DNA from: Lepidurus packardi
Taxonomy: Eukaryota > Arthropoda > Branchiopoda > Notostraca > Triopsidae
Assembly: GCA_023053545.1 (NCBI GenBank)
Contig: JAKZAN010000003.1
Span: forward strand, 839,501-903,500
Direction of reading: 5' to 3'
Length of the DNA stretch: 64,000 bases
Position numbers and translations under genes: made by a program. Each line of letters opens with the position of its first letter. The stretch's first letter is position 1. The notes beneath the pieces are model-generated. The model saw nothing but the letters and a program-made list of their open reading frames with translations, was not told where the DNA came from and searched no databases. Shown piece after piece: positions 1 to 12,544 of the stretch.

Positions 1-3000
1 AGGAGGTATGAAACTGGGCTAGATTATCATGTAGATTTGAATCCGTGGCGAGGAATTTGACTTGACTGGCGGCCGAAACAAAGGTCATGGCGTTGTCTGA
101 CATCATTAACCGTGGAAAGTCGTATAAACTGGCGAAACGCCGAAACGCAAGGAGGAAGGTCTTCGTGGACAGATCGCTTACGAGTTCCAGATGTACGGCG
201 CGTGTGCTGGCACACGTAAATAGGCAGAGGCACACTGGCGTTGTTGACTTAGATTTGGAGTTCCGGACGAAAAGAGGGCCGGCGAAGTCGACGCCAGACA
301 CTTCAAATGGGCGTGCGGGAGCTACTCTGAACTCGGGGAGAGGAGCGGTAGCAGGTTGAGGATAGGGTAGACCGGTGTGTCTACGACAAGTGACGCAGTT
401 TCGCAAGGTGCTCTTGGCAACCTGTCGAGCAGAGGGGATCCAGAAATTCTCTCGTAGATTTGCAACAGTTGTATTTACTCCGGCATGGAACGAAACGGCA
501 TGAAAATGTCGAACAATCAAGCTGGCGAGACGTGAAGTCTTCGGGATCAATATGGGATACTTTGCATCTGGAGAAAGTGAAGCGTTTGAAAGGCGTCCAC
601 GACTTCGAATTAGTCCATTTTGATCCAGGAACAAATCCAAAGTTCTTACTTGCGAAGGAATGTTCGATTTCATGGGATTATTCAGGTAATCCAATTCAGC
701 TGAAAGGTGGCGAGCTTGCACGTAGAACAGTAATTTGATCTCGGCGTTGGTTAGTTCTTCAGTTGACAAGGGGCCGGAGTGTCCGGATCCACGACAGTTC
801 GCAACAAACCGAACAATCCAAGCGATGGAACGAATTAGGGATGAAAAAGATTCGAAGCGTGTGATGAAACACGGGAAAACAGGGGGAACAGAGGGTTCGA
901 TGACGGGGGGGAGAACGGCATTTAACAACTTCATGTGAATCGTAGGAGAAGGCCAATCCTCAGGGTGGCATATCCACGCTGGTCCACCTTGCCACAAGGA
1001 GTTTCCAAGAAATTTTTTGGCAGTGAGTCCCCGACTGGGGAAATCGGCAGGATTGTCCTCAGTGGGACAATGACGTAGCTCGAATTGGATGTCTCGTAGA
1101 CATTGTTGGATTGAGTTGACTCGTTGAGTTACAAAACGGCGAGAAGAGGGAGGGGAGTGGAACCAATGCAATACTATTGTTGAATCTGTCCAAATTACAA
1201 AGGAGGGCTTAAATGTTGGAGAGCTGATTGCGGAATGGATAAAGGAAACAAGCTTCGCGGCTGTAGCTAAGGCTTGCAGCTCGAGTTGGGGTAGGGTGAG
1301 TTCTCCCTTGGACGGGGCAACTCGGGTCTTGCTGATTAGGAAACTTGAGTTACTTTGTGAGGTGGCATAGGCTACTGCACCGTAAGCCTTCATACTTGCA
1401 TCTGCAAAGACGTGAATGGGTGTGTCCGAGGGAATTGATCTCCTCGGGAAGGGAATCTTCAGAACGCCTAGGAGGTCGTTGACTATATTTTTCCATTCAG
1501 TTGCTAACGGATGAGGTACGTGCTCGTCCCAGTCAAGGCCGGACTTCCATAGTTGTTGAATCAACATCTTAGCACGGATGGTAATGGGCGACAGGTATCC
1601 AATGGGATCGTAAATCGTCGCGATACCCTTCAGAATAGTTCGCTTCGTTGGGGAACCGGACTCAAATAAACGCGAAGGATAGGGATAGACGAGAGTGTCT
1701 GTTTGGGGATTCCAGAACATACCAAGAACCTTGACAGGGTGATCTTGGCTCAAGACGCCAAGTTGTTCAGCGAGTTCCCGAAGAGATGTGCTGTTCGACG
1801 ACCAATGACGTAGATTCATGCCGGCTGACGACATGATACGTACAGCTTCGGGGAGATACGCAAGGAGTTCTTCTTCAGTGAAGGCTCCGCTGACCACGTT
1901 GTCGACGTAAATATTCTTGCGAAGATCTTCGGCTATTTGGTTTGACGATTTGGATAAATGATGATCTAGAGTGGCTAGGAGGATGAATGGAGAACACGTT
2001 GCTCCAAATAAGACAACCTTAAACCGAAATGTTTGTAAGGGTGAATTGGGATCGCTAGGATTCTCAGGCCATAAAAAGCGGACGTAGTCACGGTCTTCTT
2101 CGGATATGCCAATTTGCAAAAAGGCCTTTTCAACATCTGATGTGACGGCAAAGGGGTGGATGCGAAAACGCAAGAGAATTGACAACAAGTCGTTTTGAAG
2201 GGGAGGACCGGACTCAAGGCACTCATTAAGGCTTGGGCTTGAGTCGTTTGCTTTGCATGAGCAGTCAAATACGATGCGAAGTGGTGTGGTGGACGATTGT
2301 TTCAGGACAGGGTGGTGAGGAATATAATGGACGTTTCCCTTGTCTAGGGAACTTTCATGAATTTTCTCTATAAATTCTTGGGTCTCGTAATCTGCGAGGA
2401 TTCTTGAATATTGTTCGAGAATGGCAGGGGTCCGTCTGAGGCGTTTCAGTAAACTTTCAAGTCGAGCCTTGGAAACATTAAAGTTGGACGGGAGCGGTGG
2501 GTGTGTGGTACGCCAGGGTAGTTTGGCATGGTACCTACCTTCGGAAAAGGTAATGGCTGTGGTTTGGTATTCGGCAAGTTCCGCGCTAGGGGGGATATCA
2601 GCCAACCCAGACCAATCAATCTTCCAAAATGATTCTAACTCGAAGAGGGGGTCAGACGGTGTGCAAATTAAGTTCAAAACGCAACTCATAGAAGGGGTTA
2701 TGGATGAGGAAACGGGACCAGAGAGGAGGTATCCGAGTTTTGAGTTGACGGCTGTGGGACCGTCTCCTCGGATGACTTCGTTGCCAACAAATGACCAATA
2801 ATAGTCGGCTCCAATCAAGACATCGATGTGGATGTGTGTCGCTTCTGCAAGGTTTGGTTGAGCCAAGGGTAAGTTTTGCAAGTGAGAGAAGGTACTGAGT
2901 GGGACATCGAGATCAAATCTAAGGGGTGTGGATATGGAAGGAACCATAAGGGTCTTGATAGGGATCACATCTCCTTCAAGAGTGAGGATCTCGATTGTTG

Positions 3001-3478
3001 CGACCGGAAACGTTGAGGTTCTAGGTGTCTGGGATCCGAACGGGCTAATACCTGTCGTCACTGAGTCATGCGGTTGAATCTTGAGGCTTTGGATTAGCCG
3101 GGTAGTGACGAAAGATCGTTGCGAACCCTCATCAAAAAGGATGCTAACTTTGGTGGAACGCTTCTCATGCCGAATGTTTGCTTGCGCTGTCTTCAACAGT
3201 ACGGTAGTGCAGTTTACTGTACCAGTTACCATCACTGTTGTCGACTCGTTGGGCTGCGTAGGTGTCTTCTTCTGGGAGTGTAAACTGGTATGGTGTTTTT
3301 TGTGGCAATGATGACACGTAAATTTGGATGGACAGTCGGAGACCTTCGAATGTCCGCTCGCGGCTAGACAATTAAAGCAAAGACGTTTCTCCTTTGCGAT
3401 TTTGAGCCTATCTTCCATGTTGGTGTATGACGTACAGGCAACGGGGGAATGGGAACCGGAGCAGAACGGACATCTCTT
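1..3478 (-). CDS. pol: BEL A pol: zinc knuckles, protease, RT, RNase H, integrase (partial)
   Basis: I read this frame from 3478 to the window edge without meeting a stop, more than 1150 codons. In order: two Cys-rich knuckles (about 3478-3330); a DUF1758 aspartic protease with LFDEGSQRSF (about 3140); reverse transcriptase (about 2350-1850) with RIVFDCS, a palm TSDVEKAFLQI and the catalytic motif YVDN at 1898-1909; a Peptidase_A17/RNase H region (about 1700-1050); an HHCC zinc finger with CVTC (about 530-370); and an integrase core with GVDFAGPL and SDNA. It is cut off before the third acidic residue. The usual box is YVDD, so Asn at the last position is odd; some BEL relatives may carry it. 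No Met start is needed because this should be a fusion with gag. Confidence 0.9.
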
Positions 3479-4367
3479 GTCTTTGATACCGAGACTGAGA
3501 GCTGCAGCATTCAATTTCGTTCTTCAACTGCGTACAGAATTGTTCGAGATTCCAATCTGTTGAACCAAACGATCTTGCCATGTTGCTTATGGTGATTGAA
3601 GTCAACTTCTCTTCCAGAATACAAACTAGGAATTCTCCGAATTCTTCAGAGTTTTTCCCGAGGGTTTCGAGAGCGCGGACGGAAGTCAAAATGATTTCTA
3701 GGAAGGAACGAAGTGTGGATGTTGAGTGATCTGGTTGCTTTAGAAAGAGAAGGGACCGAATGTGCGCCTTTACCACCTTACGTGGCTTCGCATAACGATC
3801 TTTGAGTAGTTCCACAGCCGTGGGATAGTTCGCCGAGGTGTGGGAAAGACCACCAATGACTTTCAGAGAGGCTCCTTTGAGCTGCCCAGCCAAATAATTA
3901 AATTTGCGCGCGGCGGGTATCTCTGGGTTCTCGTGTACTTCAGTGAATGCGTCCCAGAATTCTGCCCATTGCAAAATATCGTCTTCAAAGGTTGGTAGAC
4001 TTAACTTTGGTAATACGGAATGTTTTCTGGGATCGGGGGGATTAGGGCTCGGCTGACTAGTTGGGCTCGAGGACTGAGTGGAATGTCGTCGCTTGGCTTG
4101 TATAATCCTGATTTGAAATGAACTAAACGTATCTAGCTGCTTCTCAGTGATTTCTTCTAGCTCGGACAGCGGTATTTTCTCTTCAATATCTCGATGAATT
4201 AGCTTCAGCTCCTGGAGGGGTGCTTCTATCGAGTACAGCTGATCCATGACTTCTGGCTCTCCTCCTTCATGTTGCTCAATGTCGTCTAGTGTGGTCTCGA
4301 TTCTTCTTTCCAGCAATCTTGACATCGTCTTGGACCTTTCCAGAGGTTGTCCTGACGTTCGACCCAT
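3408..4367 (-). pseudogene. gag: BEL A gag (DUF1759-type capsid region)
   Basis: About 319 codons from the ATG at 4367, which is 16 bp inside the PBS; an upstream GTG in frame at 4376 is a less likely start. The first 100 residues are rich in Glu and Arg and look coiled-coil, followed by a Ser/Pro linker. From the motif LPKLSLPTFEDD the sequence fits the BEL/Pao gag domain DUF1759 (capsid-like, including a WAEFWDAF motif). The frame closes at 3408 after reading across the zinc-knuckle coding DNA in the wrong frame. The Cys-rich knuckles (motif KRCPFCSGSHS) lie in the pol frame from 3478 downwards. In this family gag and pol normally form one ORF, so I read this as an indel between about 3540 and 3480, not a programmed shift. 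Confidence 0.88.
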
Positions 4368-4383
4368 CCTGGTCACGGCACCA
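4368..4383 (-). other. BEL A primer binding site, tRNA-His-like
   Basis: On the minus strand TGGTGCCGTGACCAGG lies 3 bp inside the LTR end. Its complement resembles the 3' end of animal tRNA-His including CCA. The tRNA identity is from memory and should be checked against local tRNA genes. Confidence 0.7.
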
Positions 4384-4386
4384 AAT

Positions 4387-4737
4387 TGTCGTTAATCTTG
4401 GTGGATAAATGTAATGATTCCTGCGTTGTGTTTGATTAGTGCTGATGTGGGATATATGAATGATACTTAAGACCCATTGACGATTGAACGAATTTATTTG
4501 ATATCACTTGGTGGATGAATAACACGTGCGTTATCATGCCACGCTGGCTGAGAGGGGTCCAGAGTCCGAGAGTTATCTAGAAAAACAACGGAACTTGAAA
4601 ACAAAGGAGTAAGGCTGCCAACTCTCCGAACCTTGGTGAGGTTCGGGACTCTAGGGACAGCAAAGGGGCGGGAATTTCAAACGATTAGATTATAGGAACC
4701 TGGGTAATTTTAAAGTACATTCTAGAAATTCACGACA
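4387..4737 (-). repeat. BEL A 5' LTR (351 bp)
   Basis: The plus-strand segment starts TGTCGT and ends ACGACA, a 6 bp perfect terminal inverted repeat of the TG...CA type. It lies immediately outside the PBS and stops where recognisable LINE A coding sequence begins at 4738. The partner LTR is outside the window. Confidence 0.82.
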
Positions 4738-6190
4738 GATTTCGTCGAAATCCCCATTGATTTCCTGACAGGATTTTATTGTCATCGAGGAATTTCGTTA
4801 GTTTGCGAGTCATGGCTTTTTCCAATATCTTGCCCAGTACTGGGAGAAGAGAGATTGGGCGGAAACTCCGCATAGATTCGTAACTTGTTTTGTGTGGTTT
4901 GGGTAGAATTAGCACTTTAGCCATCTTCCAGTCTTTTGGGTAATAACTCAGACGAATCGAGGCGTTGTATATGTTAATCATAGGTTCTTTTAGTATGTTC
5001 CATAGTTCTTTTATTATTATAGGCTGAGTGTCGTCTTTTCCAGCTGCTTTCATGTGTTGTAGCTCAGTGATGATTGATGAGAGGTCTTCTGCTGTGATTT
5101 CGTCATCTTTACCGGAGTTGTAATTTATTCGACGTATTTTAGATTTGGAGGAGGGCGTTTGAAGAGTTTTTCTGCCGCATAGTTTAGTTTGGTGATTTCA
5201 TCCGAAAAGTTGTTCCCGTCTTCTTGTAAAACGTGTTGGAGTAAGTTTTTTTCCTTGTTCTTTAGGTTATTATTAAAAGCCCATAATGTTTTATTGTGTG
5301 GTTCTTTTATTTTGTTTAGCCAATATTCTTCTCTATATTTTCTTGTTTTTGGCGCGATATAGGTTTCTTGCAACTTTCCAGTTCGTTTCATCTTGTAATC
5401 CAGTGTTTTTGAACTTTTTAAGTGCTTTAGCTGCTGCTTTTCTAAGGGAGTTAAGGTCTGAATTCCACCAGGGGTTTGAGTTTTTCAGGACTCTTTTAGG
5501 TACATGCTTCGATATTATTTCTTGGATAGTCGATGTCAAAGAGCCAACGGCAAAGTCAATAGCATCATTGTTTTCCAAGTTTATCCAGGACAAGCGTGTG
5601 TCAAGAAGCTCTTTTGTTTTTGAACGGATTTTATCCCAGTTGACTTTTGTGTAAGACCACATGGTGGAGTTAAATTTAGCTTTGGCATTTGGGAAATCAA
5701 TTATTACAGCGGAGTGATCGGATTCATTATAATAGTCTCGTCGTAAAGAATTTTTAAGTAAACATGAGGTAGAAGCGTCAAGGAAGCATAAGTTAAGTCT
5801 AGTGTCGATTGGTGTCCTCGTTTGTTGTGAAATGTGTGGCGGTTCCAGGTGTTTAGCAGTTCCATTCCGTGTTTTGTCGTAAAGTCGTACAGTTGTATTC
5901 CAGGTAAGTCTGATTTTTTAGCTTCCCATGACCAATGATGAGCGTTAAAGTCCCCGGTTATGATGATATTTGATGTAGTTTTATAGAATTTTTCCCACAA
6001 GTTTTGAAGCAGAGTTTCTAAATTTTCATTGGATCTTATGTAAAGTGCGATAACAAGTATAGGTGACGAGTTGAGAGATTGTATTTTTATTACCACGGAT
6101 AATTGGGATATTTCTAGTATCCGGTATGAAGCTGATTGAGTAGTGAGTAGCACTATTCCTTGGTATTCTAGCCGAGATCGAGAGATGGAG
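4738..6190 (-). pseudogene. LINE A ORF2, middle part (endonuclease and RT), Jockey-like
   Basis: Four frame-shifted pieces together cover the same order as the intact ORF2 of LINEs B and C. At 6190-5704 there is an APE-type endonuclease with GDFNAHHWSWE and STLDL. At 5662-5125 lies the linker that joins endonuclease and RT, including an NPWWNSDL motif. At 5053-4738 are RT blocks with FRPISLLPVLGKILEKA and NQWGFR. The sequence stops at the BEL A LTR, so the remaining RT should lie beyond position 1. On the 5' side the frame stops at the CACTA terminus at 6193 and resumes at 16529. Several frameshifts and stops make this a dead copy, and the oldest layer of this stack. Confidence 0.88.
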
Positions 6191-6192
6191 TA

Positions 6193-6480
6193 CACTGTAA
6201 AAAAATATTGTTTTTTTTACAACGAATTCGTTGTGCAGCTTTTTTAACCACGACTTTCTTCTAAAATATTTTACTAAACAATCTTTGTAAAAAGTAATGC
6301 AATAGTCGTTGTAAATTTACAAAAGTATTTTTAAATTTGTTTTTACAAAAGTTGGTGGTAAAAAACGTTACAACTACAGTTGGAAAAATTTAGACAGGCA
6401 TGATTGTATATTTACAAAACCTTCTTGTATTTTAGTTTACAGCAAAATTTTTAATTTACACAAGTTTTTGTTATTTTTTG
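6193..6480. repeat. CACTA left terminus with palindrome and subterminal motifs
   Basis: After the CACTGTAAAA end there is a perfect 16 bp palindrome ACAACGAATTCGTTGT at 6219-6234. The following AT-rich DNA has many copies of short TTTACAA or GTTGTAA-type motifs in both orientations. Related short motifs recur near the right end (about 16420-16470). This fits subterminal transposase-binding repeats of CACTA elements; that role is inferred. Confidence 0.7.
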
Positions 6481-7148
6481 CAAGAAGGTTTTGTATTTGT
6501 TACAAAAGGAATTTTCTGCAAATCTCAGACTAGGTTAATATTCCACGGGTTACAGTCAAAGCAATTTTGCATAGTATGTTTGCAACACAAAATTTGTCAC
6601 GGAAATCCAAATACATTTACATGCAAGGCAAAATCAGTCAAAAATCTGAAAGCAAATGATAAAACTCAAAACAAGACACGGTCGATTTTACGACTCGCGC
6701 AACATCGCAAAGGTAAACAAAATGATTTAAGGGTTTTCTATTTTTCTGTTATTAAATTTGGATAATTTTGGGTGCATTCTTGTGCATTTCTTTTTCGTTG
6801 CTTTGGTACCTTTATAATCGTCGATCTGGAAGACGTTCCTGTAGTTAGATGGAATTAAGGATGGGGTTTTTCAATGTAATAAATTTACCTTTCGAGGAAC
6901 TCCATGGTTGCCTGCATCTTTGCTGGGTATTGCAACCAAAAGACGTAGTAAGAAGCAAAGGCTGTTAAGGTTGCCTCTTTCAGATTTGCGCAATGCATTA
7001 ACCTTTCCTTGTCTACGGTGATTATGTAATGGTCAGCACGTAGAAGTACATCGCCGATTGCCATAACACATGGGTGACAGGGTAAGTTTTCTCTGGCGCT
7101 CTCGAAATACTAAACGCATTAATGATTTGGGAGCGATTAAAATGTAGG

Positions 7149-8428
7149 CTATAAAAGCAACTTATTTACCTCCGTTAAGATAATGAGCTCACTAAGTGGC
7201 TCTTTGAAGATAGAGGCAATTATGGGCACGGCGCCGAGAACTAAGCCAGAATTATTCTCGTTTATTGCATTGTATATTTTCACTTCTTCACAAATATTGC
7301 GAAGTAGTACGTTGGACGATTTTTTCTTTACTTCTTCCTGAGCTACCTTCCATACAAATTGTGTTTCCTTTTCAAGTTCCGTAAGGGCTGACTTCAGAAC
7401 GTCGGTCTTGCTAAGAAGTCTTTCGAAGTGACCAAAGAAATACCTTTTACAAAAGGTTATTGCAATGTGTATAAATACTATAATACAATTACCTCTGTTC
7501 AAACAAGAAAGGAAACTCCTCCTTCATTGTTAGGTAGGACACACGAGGTTCGCTTTCTATCATCTTACGCTGTGCCCAATAGGTATCTTGCATTAGCTGA
7601 ACAATTTTTCCTTCCTGTGGTTTACGTAAATTCCTGCTTCATTTCGTTTTTCTTGGATATTTGGCTCTCCTCCGTTTCGTTTTCAGGCAACGCTGGGTCG
7701 AAGTCCTTGCATCCGTGTGTTGTAAGAACAGAATTTTTTTTCTTGGGGACGAAATCTTGTCTTTGGTCCGTACCCAACTTTGTCTTCCGCCATTCATTGT
7801 GTAAACGTTGATATATAGCTCTTGCTAGTGTATCACATGCATGATACCCCTCAGGGACGCTTACATGCCCAGGCGGGACATCGCAAAACGTTAAAGGGTA
7901 TTTGTTTGCTAACCTACTTGCTATTGCTTGTATGGTTGCAAAGGGTGGTCTGGGGCATATTTGGTCTATTTCATAGGCGATGTCTCTTACAAATTGGCGG
8001 GTTACGCTTTCATCAAAAATTCTTTTCCCTTGTTCACATGCTTCTAGGACTTGCGTGCTAAATTTTTCCCAAGGTATTTCAAATTCTTGTAAGCAGTTGC
8101 TATCACGTCTTGTGCCATACGATGCTACAGACGAGGTGCTGTGTTCGTCACTTGCGACACGGTCAGAGGATTGAACAAAAGACTTGCTTCCTTCAGTAGT
8201 AACTGACAAAATAATTAGTAACGCCACATTTTAATTTTATTCCTTACTTTGCTCTGCTGCCTTACGCAGTTTCATACTTTGGATGAATTTTAGTGGAGGT
8301 GTCAGGATATTGCAATCTTCTATTAGTAGGAAATCATTGATTTTCTCAACTCCCAATTCGGATAGTTTTTCATAGAGCAAGGACAGTTCTTCGATACCCA
8401 GCCCTGGAAGTTTCTTGGATGAAGGCAT
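7149..8428 (-). CDS. CACTA accessory gene with SAM-like N-terminus, spliced
   Basis: Exon 1 runs from the ATG at 8428 to 8248 (GTAAGG donor) and encodes a short helical SAM-like segment. A 45 bp intron ends with AG at 8203. Exon 2 starts at 8202 and reads a Ser-rich linker, then a conserved block with FEIPWEKF, which I know from proteins accompanying animal CACTA transposases. Near 7625 the frame is lost by a frameshift or unrecognised splice. It then continues with DTYWAQRK, a GTAATT donor near 7493, and a last piece from about 7440 (FFGHFERLLSKTD) to 7149. Role: probably an accessory DNA-binding or protein-binding factor for transposition, by association. There is no catalytic motif. Integrity of the middle junction is uncertain. 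Confidence 0.65.
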
Positions 8429-8772
8429 CCATATATTCTAGAAGACACACACAGCGCTTAATATTTTTTGAGAATGCGTCCAATTAAAATTACAACTTAC
8501 TGTGTAGGACTTATATATTTCAAATTAATTTTGGCAAAGCAGTAATATTCTTAATACACATACGATACACAAACATACTATGATATTTAAACATACGATA
8601 TTTTAGGGAGTATAACAATTTCTTCCTTAATTGTCGGGTAGCTATGCAACGGACTGTAGTCTAAAAGCTCGGAGTGATACACTACCCTTTTACTCTTAGC
8701 ATTGATAACATCTACTAACCTAAATACTCCAAACTCTTCTACCCAATGAAATAACATTTCTTCAAGCAGAAA

Positions 8773-11255
8773 CTACGTGGTGCTCAAACACTCAGAGACG
8801 AAGATGGAGCAAATTTTACCAAAAAAAATATCTTCCAATATTGGATTGAGCTTCCGAATTGGTAACCACATTCCTATTTTGTATTGAGTGCCCTTAATTA
8901 CAGCACTATTCCCCGTGAGCCACCGACTCCCATTAGAAAGCAAAGTCTCCTCACTCATATTGTTGGCATCGAAGTATTCGAAAATTCCCGTTAAGACAAC
9001 TTGCGGTGGGAATAGACCTTTGTCGTGCAAATAAGCTTGAAGTAACTGGTGCTTTTCGGATAGAGTCTTAGTAACATTTTTAAAATTCCCCGTAACACGA
9101 ATTACCTTCTTAACAAAAGAATGCTTGGATTCAAATCTTAAAGTAGACAATTTGCTTACGGGTCCAAGCTGTTCGATAAGCTTTGGATAGTGGCAAAGAA
9201 AGTGATGTTTGGGGCGTAACGGTACATTAGGGAAGAGCGTCATGCGAGCGTAGATATATTCATGAATAAGCTGGTTTAGAATTGTCATTTGTTGCGTTGT
9301 AATCTTTGGTGCGCAGCAAAATTCGACAATTTTCTTAAGTTGGATTAATGAGCGCCACAATTTGTCGTTGCAATTCACAACTTTCTTCCTCAAGATTAGG
9401 GGCAAAAAACGTAAGAAGTTACGCAAGGAAACTGCGTTTCCGGTTAACCTCGGTTTGGAAAAATTGAACGGCTTTGGAGCATCTCTTCTATCTAATTCTG
9501 CATACTTCAACTTTTCTATTCTATTATTTAAATATTGTTTCGAAAACCAACCAAGACGAACCAAATTTTTAAAAAGAGTGGCACGTCGTACGCTATTACG
9601 CCTTCGAAAAGATCATGGGCAATGCATGGTGGTAACCCTGGATTACATACATGGAAGAAACTTAAATTATTGAATGGCGAGCTAAACTTTATTCCGTTTT
9701 TACTATCAATGGTATTTCCAATTTGTTCTACACAGGCGTTGTAGTTTTCTTTAGTTCTTTAAGGCCATGTGTTGATGATGTCTAGAGAATTGCGTCCATC
9801 TCTAGTTGCCAAACAAAATCTACAGTAGTATTCATTTCGCGAGAAGCTTTCGATAAATCCACCTATTGTATGGCTGCCAAGGTTGTCTCCCAAAATTGCT
9901 AACAGATTTACTGGATATGCTACTCCGTTAACAAGAAAGCCGTCAGCTTCTACTTTCATTAAGTCTTTTGCTAGTCTTTCAAAATGAATCTGTACCTCAA
10001 AGCCCTTCTCTTTTATAAGAAGTATAAGCTGAATCTGATCTACGCTTGATCTAAGGTAGCACGGTAAATTTGCTAATACCATGTAGACCGCAAGAACTTT
10101 GTATCTAGTTACAGCATAGCCTATTGGACATACAACTTCGAATGCGTCAGTGTATAAAATAATATGGATGCCTTTTTTTCTTTACGGAGGAAGGGCTTGA
10201 AAAACTAGCCCATCGAACACATCAGAGAAAACGTAGGTTGGGTTATTAACCTGACAATACTTTTCTAATGACCTGCGGACTATATCATGGCTAAATAAGC
10301 TTCGAAGGGTTTCCTCAATTGGAGCATAATGGTACGAGCTGTTTAGAGAAGCTTTAAGCTCAACTGGTGCGACGTAATGGAAGTTTCTCGTAAAAAATTG
10401 TCTCCTCAAGTATTGAGTACTCAACTTTCCTTTGCTCTCATGTAGCCTAGAGATAGGATCTTCCCTACATAATTTTTCACAAATTTCATTAATAATTTCT
10501 TCACTTAGCCCTTGCTCTCTCAAGCAGACTTTAGTACTCTCAATATACCGCTGTCTAGAAATATTTGCAATTGCGCAGTAGTTTTCAGTAATAACGTCAA
10601 CTGTACTTTGCGGAATAAGGAACTTGACTTCCATTTGAAGGTAAAGATTCGCAAGTGCTCTCATCAATTCAACTTCTTCTGCACTACTAAGTTCTCGTTC
10701 AAGTTCATTTGATTTTTCTACATCAACATTCTCCCTACCCCTAAAATCATCGCAATGTGTAAAATTCGTATTTTCTTCATTGCTCCCGTGTGTTTCAGAA
10801 AAAGAACCACTCTTCTGCAGCAAACCAGTCAAAGTAGGCCAAGCTGTTGAGTTTTTCCTATGTTTTCTTGACAGATGTGAAGTAAAGCTAGACAAGACGC
10901 TGGCTGAAAAATTACAGTCCTTATACGAGCATCTAGTTTGAATTCCTGACCTAATGTGCGCCTTGAGATGTTTCAACAGAAAATATAAATTCGATATACT
11001 TTCTTCACAATTTGGAACAGTACATTTTTCAAATAAATTTTTGGAGTAAATTGACTCAGTTTTGGCAAAGACCACATCTTTGTGTTTTCTGGAAAAGTGA
11101 GTATTTAAGGAAAACTGCGTTTTAAAAGCTGAAGCGCATACTGTACAAAGGAAAAGCTGAGAAGATGCCACAGAGGAATGGGCCTTTAAGTGAAGTCGGT
11201 AAAATTTGAGATGGTGGCAGACTTTTTTGCATATAGAGCAATAAAATACTCGCAT
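8773..11255 (-). pseudogene. CACTA transposase with four C2H2 fingers, two in-frame stops
   Basis: One minus-strand frame holds the whole protein, interrupted only by TAA at 10182-10184 and TAA at 9759-9761. The N-terminus (ATG 11255) has four C2H2-type fingers; the first two have two residues and the last two four residues between the Cys pair (for example CSICKK...HLKAH). Then follows a central domain. After the first stop comes IILYTDAFEVV with a likely catalytic Asp, and ILGDNLGSHTIGGF with a second acidic residue. After the second stop come CNPGLPPC, HDLFEGV, KPKHHFLCHYP-like (RPKHHFLCHYPKL) and LRFESKHS, the probable Glu region. This order matches animal EnSpm-type transposases. Two nonsense codons make it non-functional unless read through. 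The transposase would cut at the CACTG ends described above. Confidence 0.85.
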
Positions 11256-11289
11256 TTTGAATGCGTTGCGACTAACGTTGCGTTGCAAT

Positions 11290-12368
11290 ACAGAATCAGC
11301 CTACTACCAGACGCAAACCAGTACCAGTTTGATTGAGGACTCGCTTTATTGCCTCGGATTCTTCTTAATATAATTTCCACGGACAGGTATAACCAGTAGA
11401 CCCTTGCTGCGTATATTGGGACTCCACCTATTTTTATACAGAACTTTAAAATTCAACTTAAAAATGGCAATTGGGATGTCTTATAATAAATTAGATGTAA
11501 TAAAGAAGACAAATAACCCATTTTTAAGTACTCCAAAATGCGTAAAATAGAGAATTAATATGAAGATGAAGCGGTGTGTATAAATATAAATTTTCATTGG
11601 GAAAGAATATATATACTATGGAAATTAGTAAAATAAGAAAGTGCTGTAATAAAGGTACATTTATACTGAAGTGTAATTTTACAAGTGTTATAGTTACACG
11701 CTAAAAATTGAACTGGAATGGGAAACTTACTTGATCTGCTGATATTTATGAAACAATTCACTTTATCCTACTGGCTATGCCGGATATCGGAACTTTAGTA
11801 CTCTCAGTGTACCAACAAAACGTATAGAAACTTATTGCAAGTAATAATACGACTCCATGAACACGCAATAATGAATAAGAGACCGCATGGTTTAAGAGCA
11901 CAAACTATAAGGGAAGCGTAATCCCGTGACTCTCGCGTGAACCTCTGGCGCAACCACACGGAGGGCGCAAGAACAAGAGCAAAAATTGCAGGTTTTCATC
12001 CCAAGTATCCCAGAGAAAAAATTTGACGCGTTTTATATACATCTAAATTCAAACTTAAAATGTCTGGCACTTATTAAACATTTTCCACCAGATGTCCAGA
12101 TTTTAATATATACGTATATAGTGTAGTTGTTGTAAAGAAGTCTATATAGAGATATTTTGGTTTGAAAGCAATAGCATTGTATAGTTACCAAAAATTATTT
12201 CTCTCCGAATTGTGACAGAAAGTTTTAAGATTACAAATATGTATCATATATGTACAAGAAGGCCAGACAAAAGTCAATAACTGACTCTTACTAGTTGACT
12301 GAATAAGTTTTACAACAACTTTGAGTATTTTTCAAAAACATTGATGTTAAATTTACCAAGAAATAATC
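11290..12368. other. Non-coding CACTA interior, no gene seen
   Basis: AT-rich sequence between the transposase start and the LINE B insertion. I see no long ORF, no repeat array and no RNA gene. It is presumably the 5' leader and promoter side of the transposase gene. Confidence 0.5.
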
Positions 12369-12374
12369 GTATAT

Positions 12375-12380
<6 letters not shown>
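12369..12380. repeat. LINE B target-site duplication, 3' copy
   Basis: GTATATTATTTT occurs here next to the poly-T run and again at 16370-16381 next to the 5' end of LINE B: an exact 12 bp match. Confidence 0.9.
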
Positions 12381-12413
<33 letters not shown>

Positions 12414-12544
12414 CAATACCAACGTAGGCTTCCGCCTATTGTTGGTTATCTTTATTAAATGTCTTTTATTACATCGCTCTTTTAAGCAAATGTTATAAAC
12501 ATAAGTGAAGGGAGGGTAGATTAACCGGGGAGTTTACAATACTC

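Larger units (their letters stand above)
1..4737 (-). mobile_element. BEL/Pao LTR retrotransposon (BEL A), 3' part beyond window
   Basis: The order on the minus strand is LTR (4387-4737), primer binding site, gag, zinc knuckles, protease, reverse transcriptase, RNase H-like region and integrase, which is the BEL/Pao order. The element runs off the left edge inside the integrase, so the other LTR and the target duplication cannot be seen. The LTR ends abut LINE A sequence at 4738, so the element seems to have inserted into that LINE. One frameshift near 3480-3540 separates gag from the otherwise open pol frame. Confidence 0.92.
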
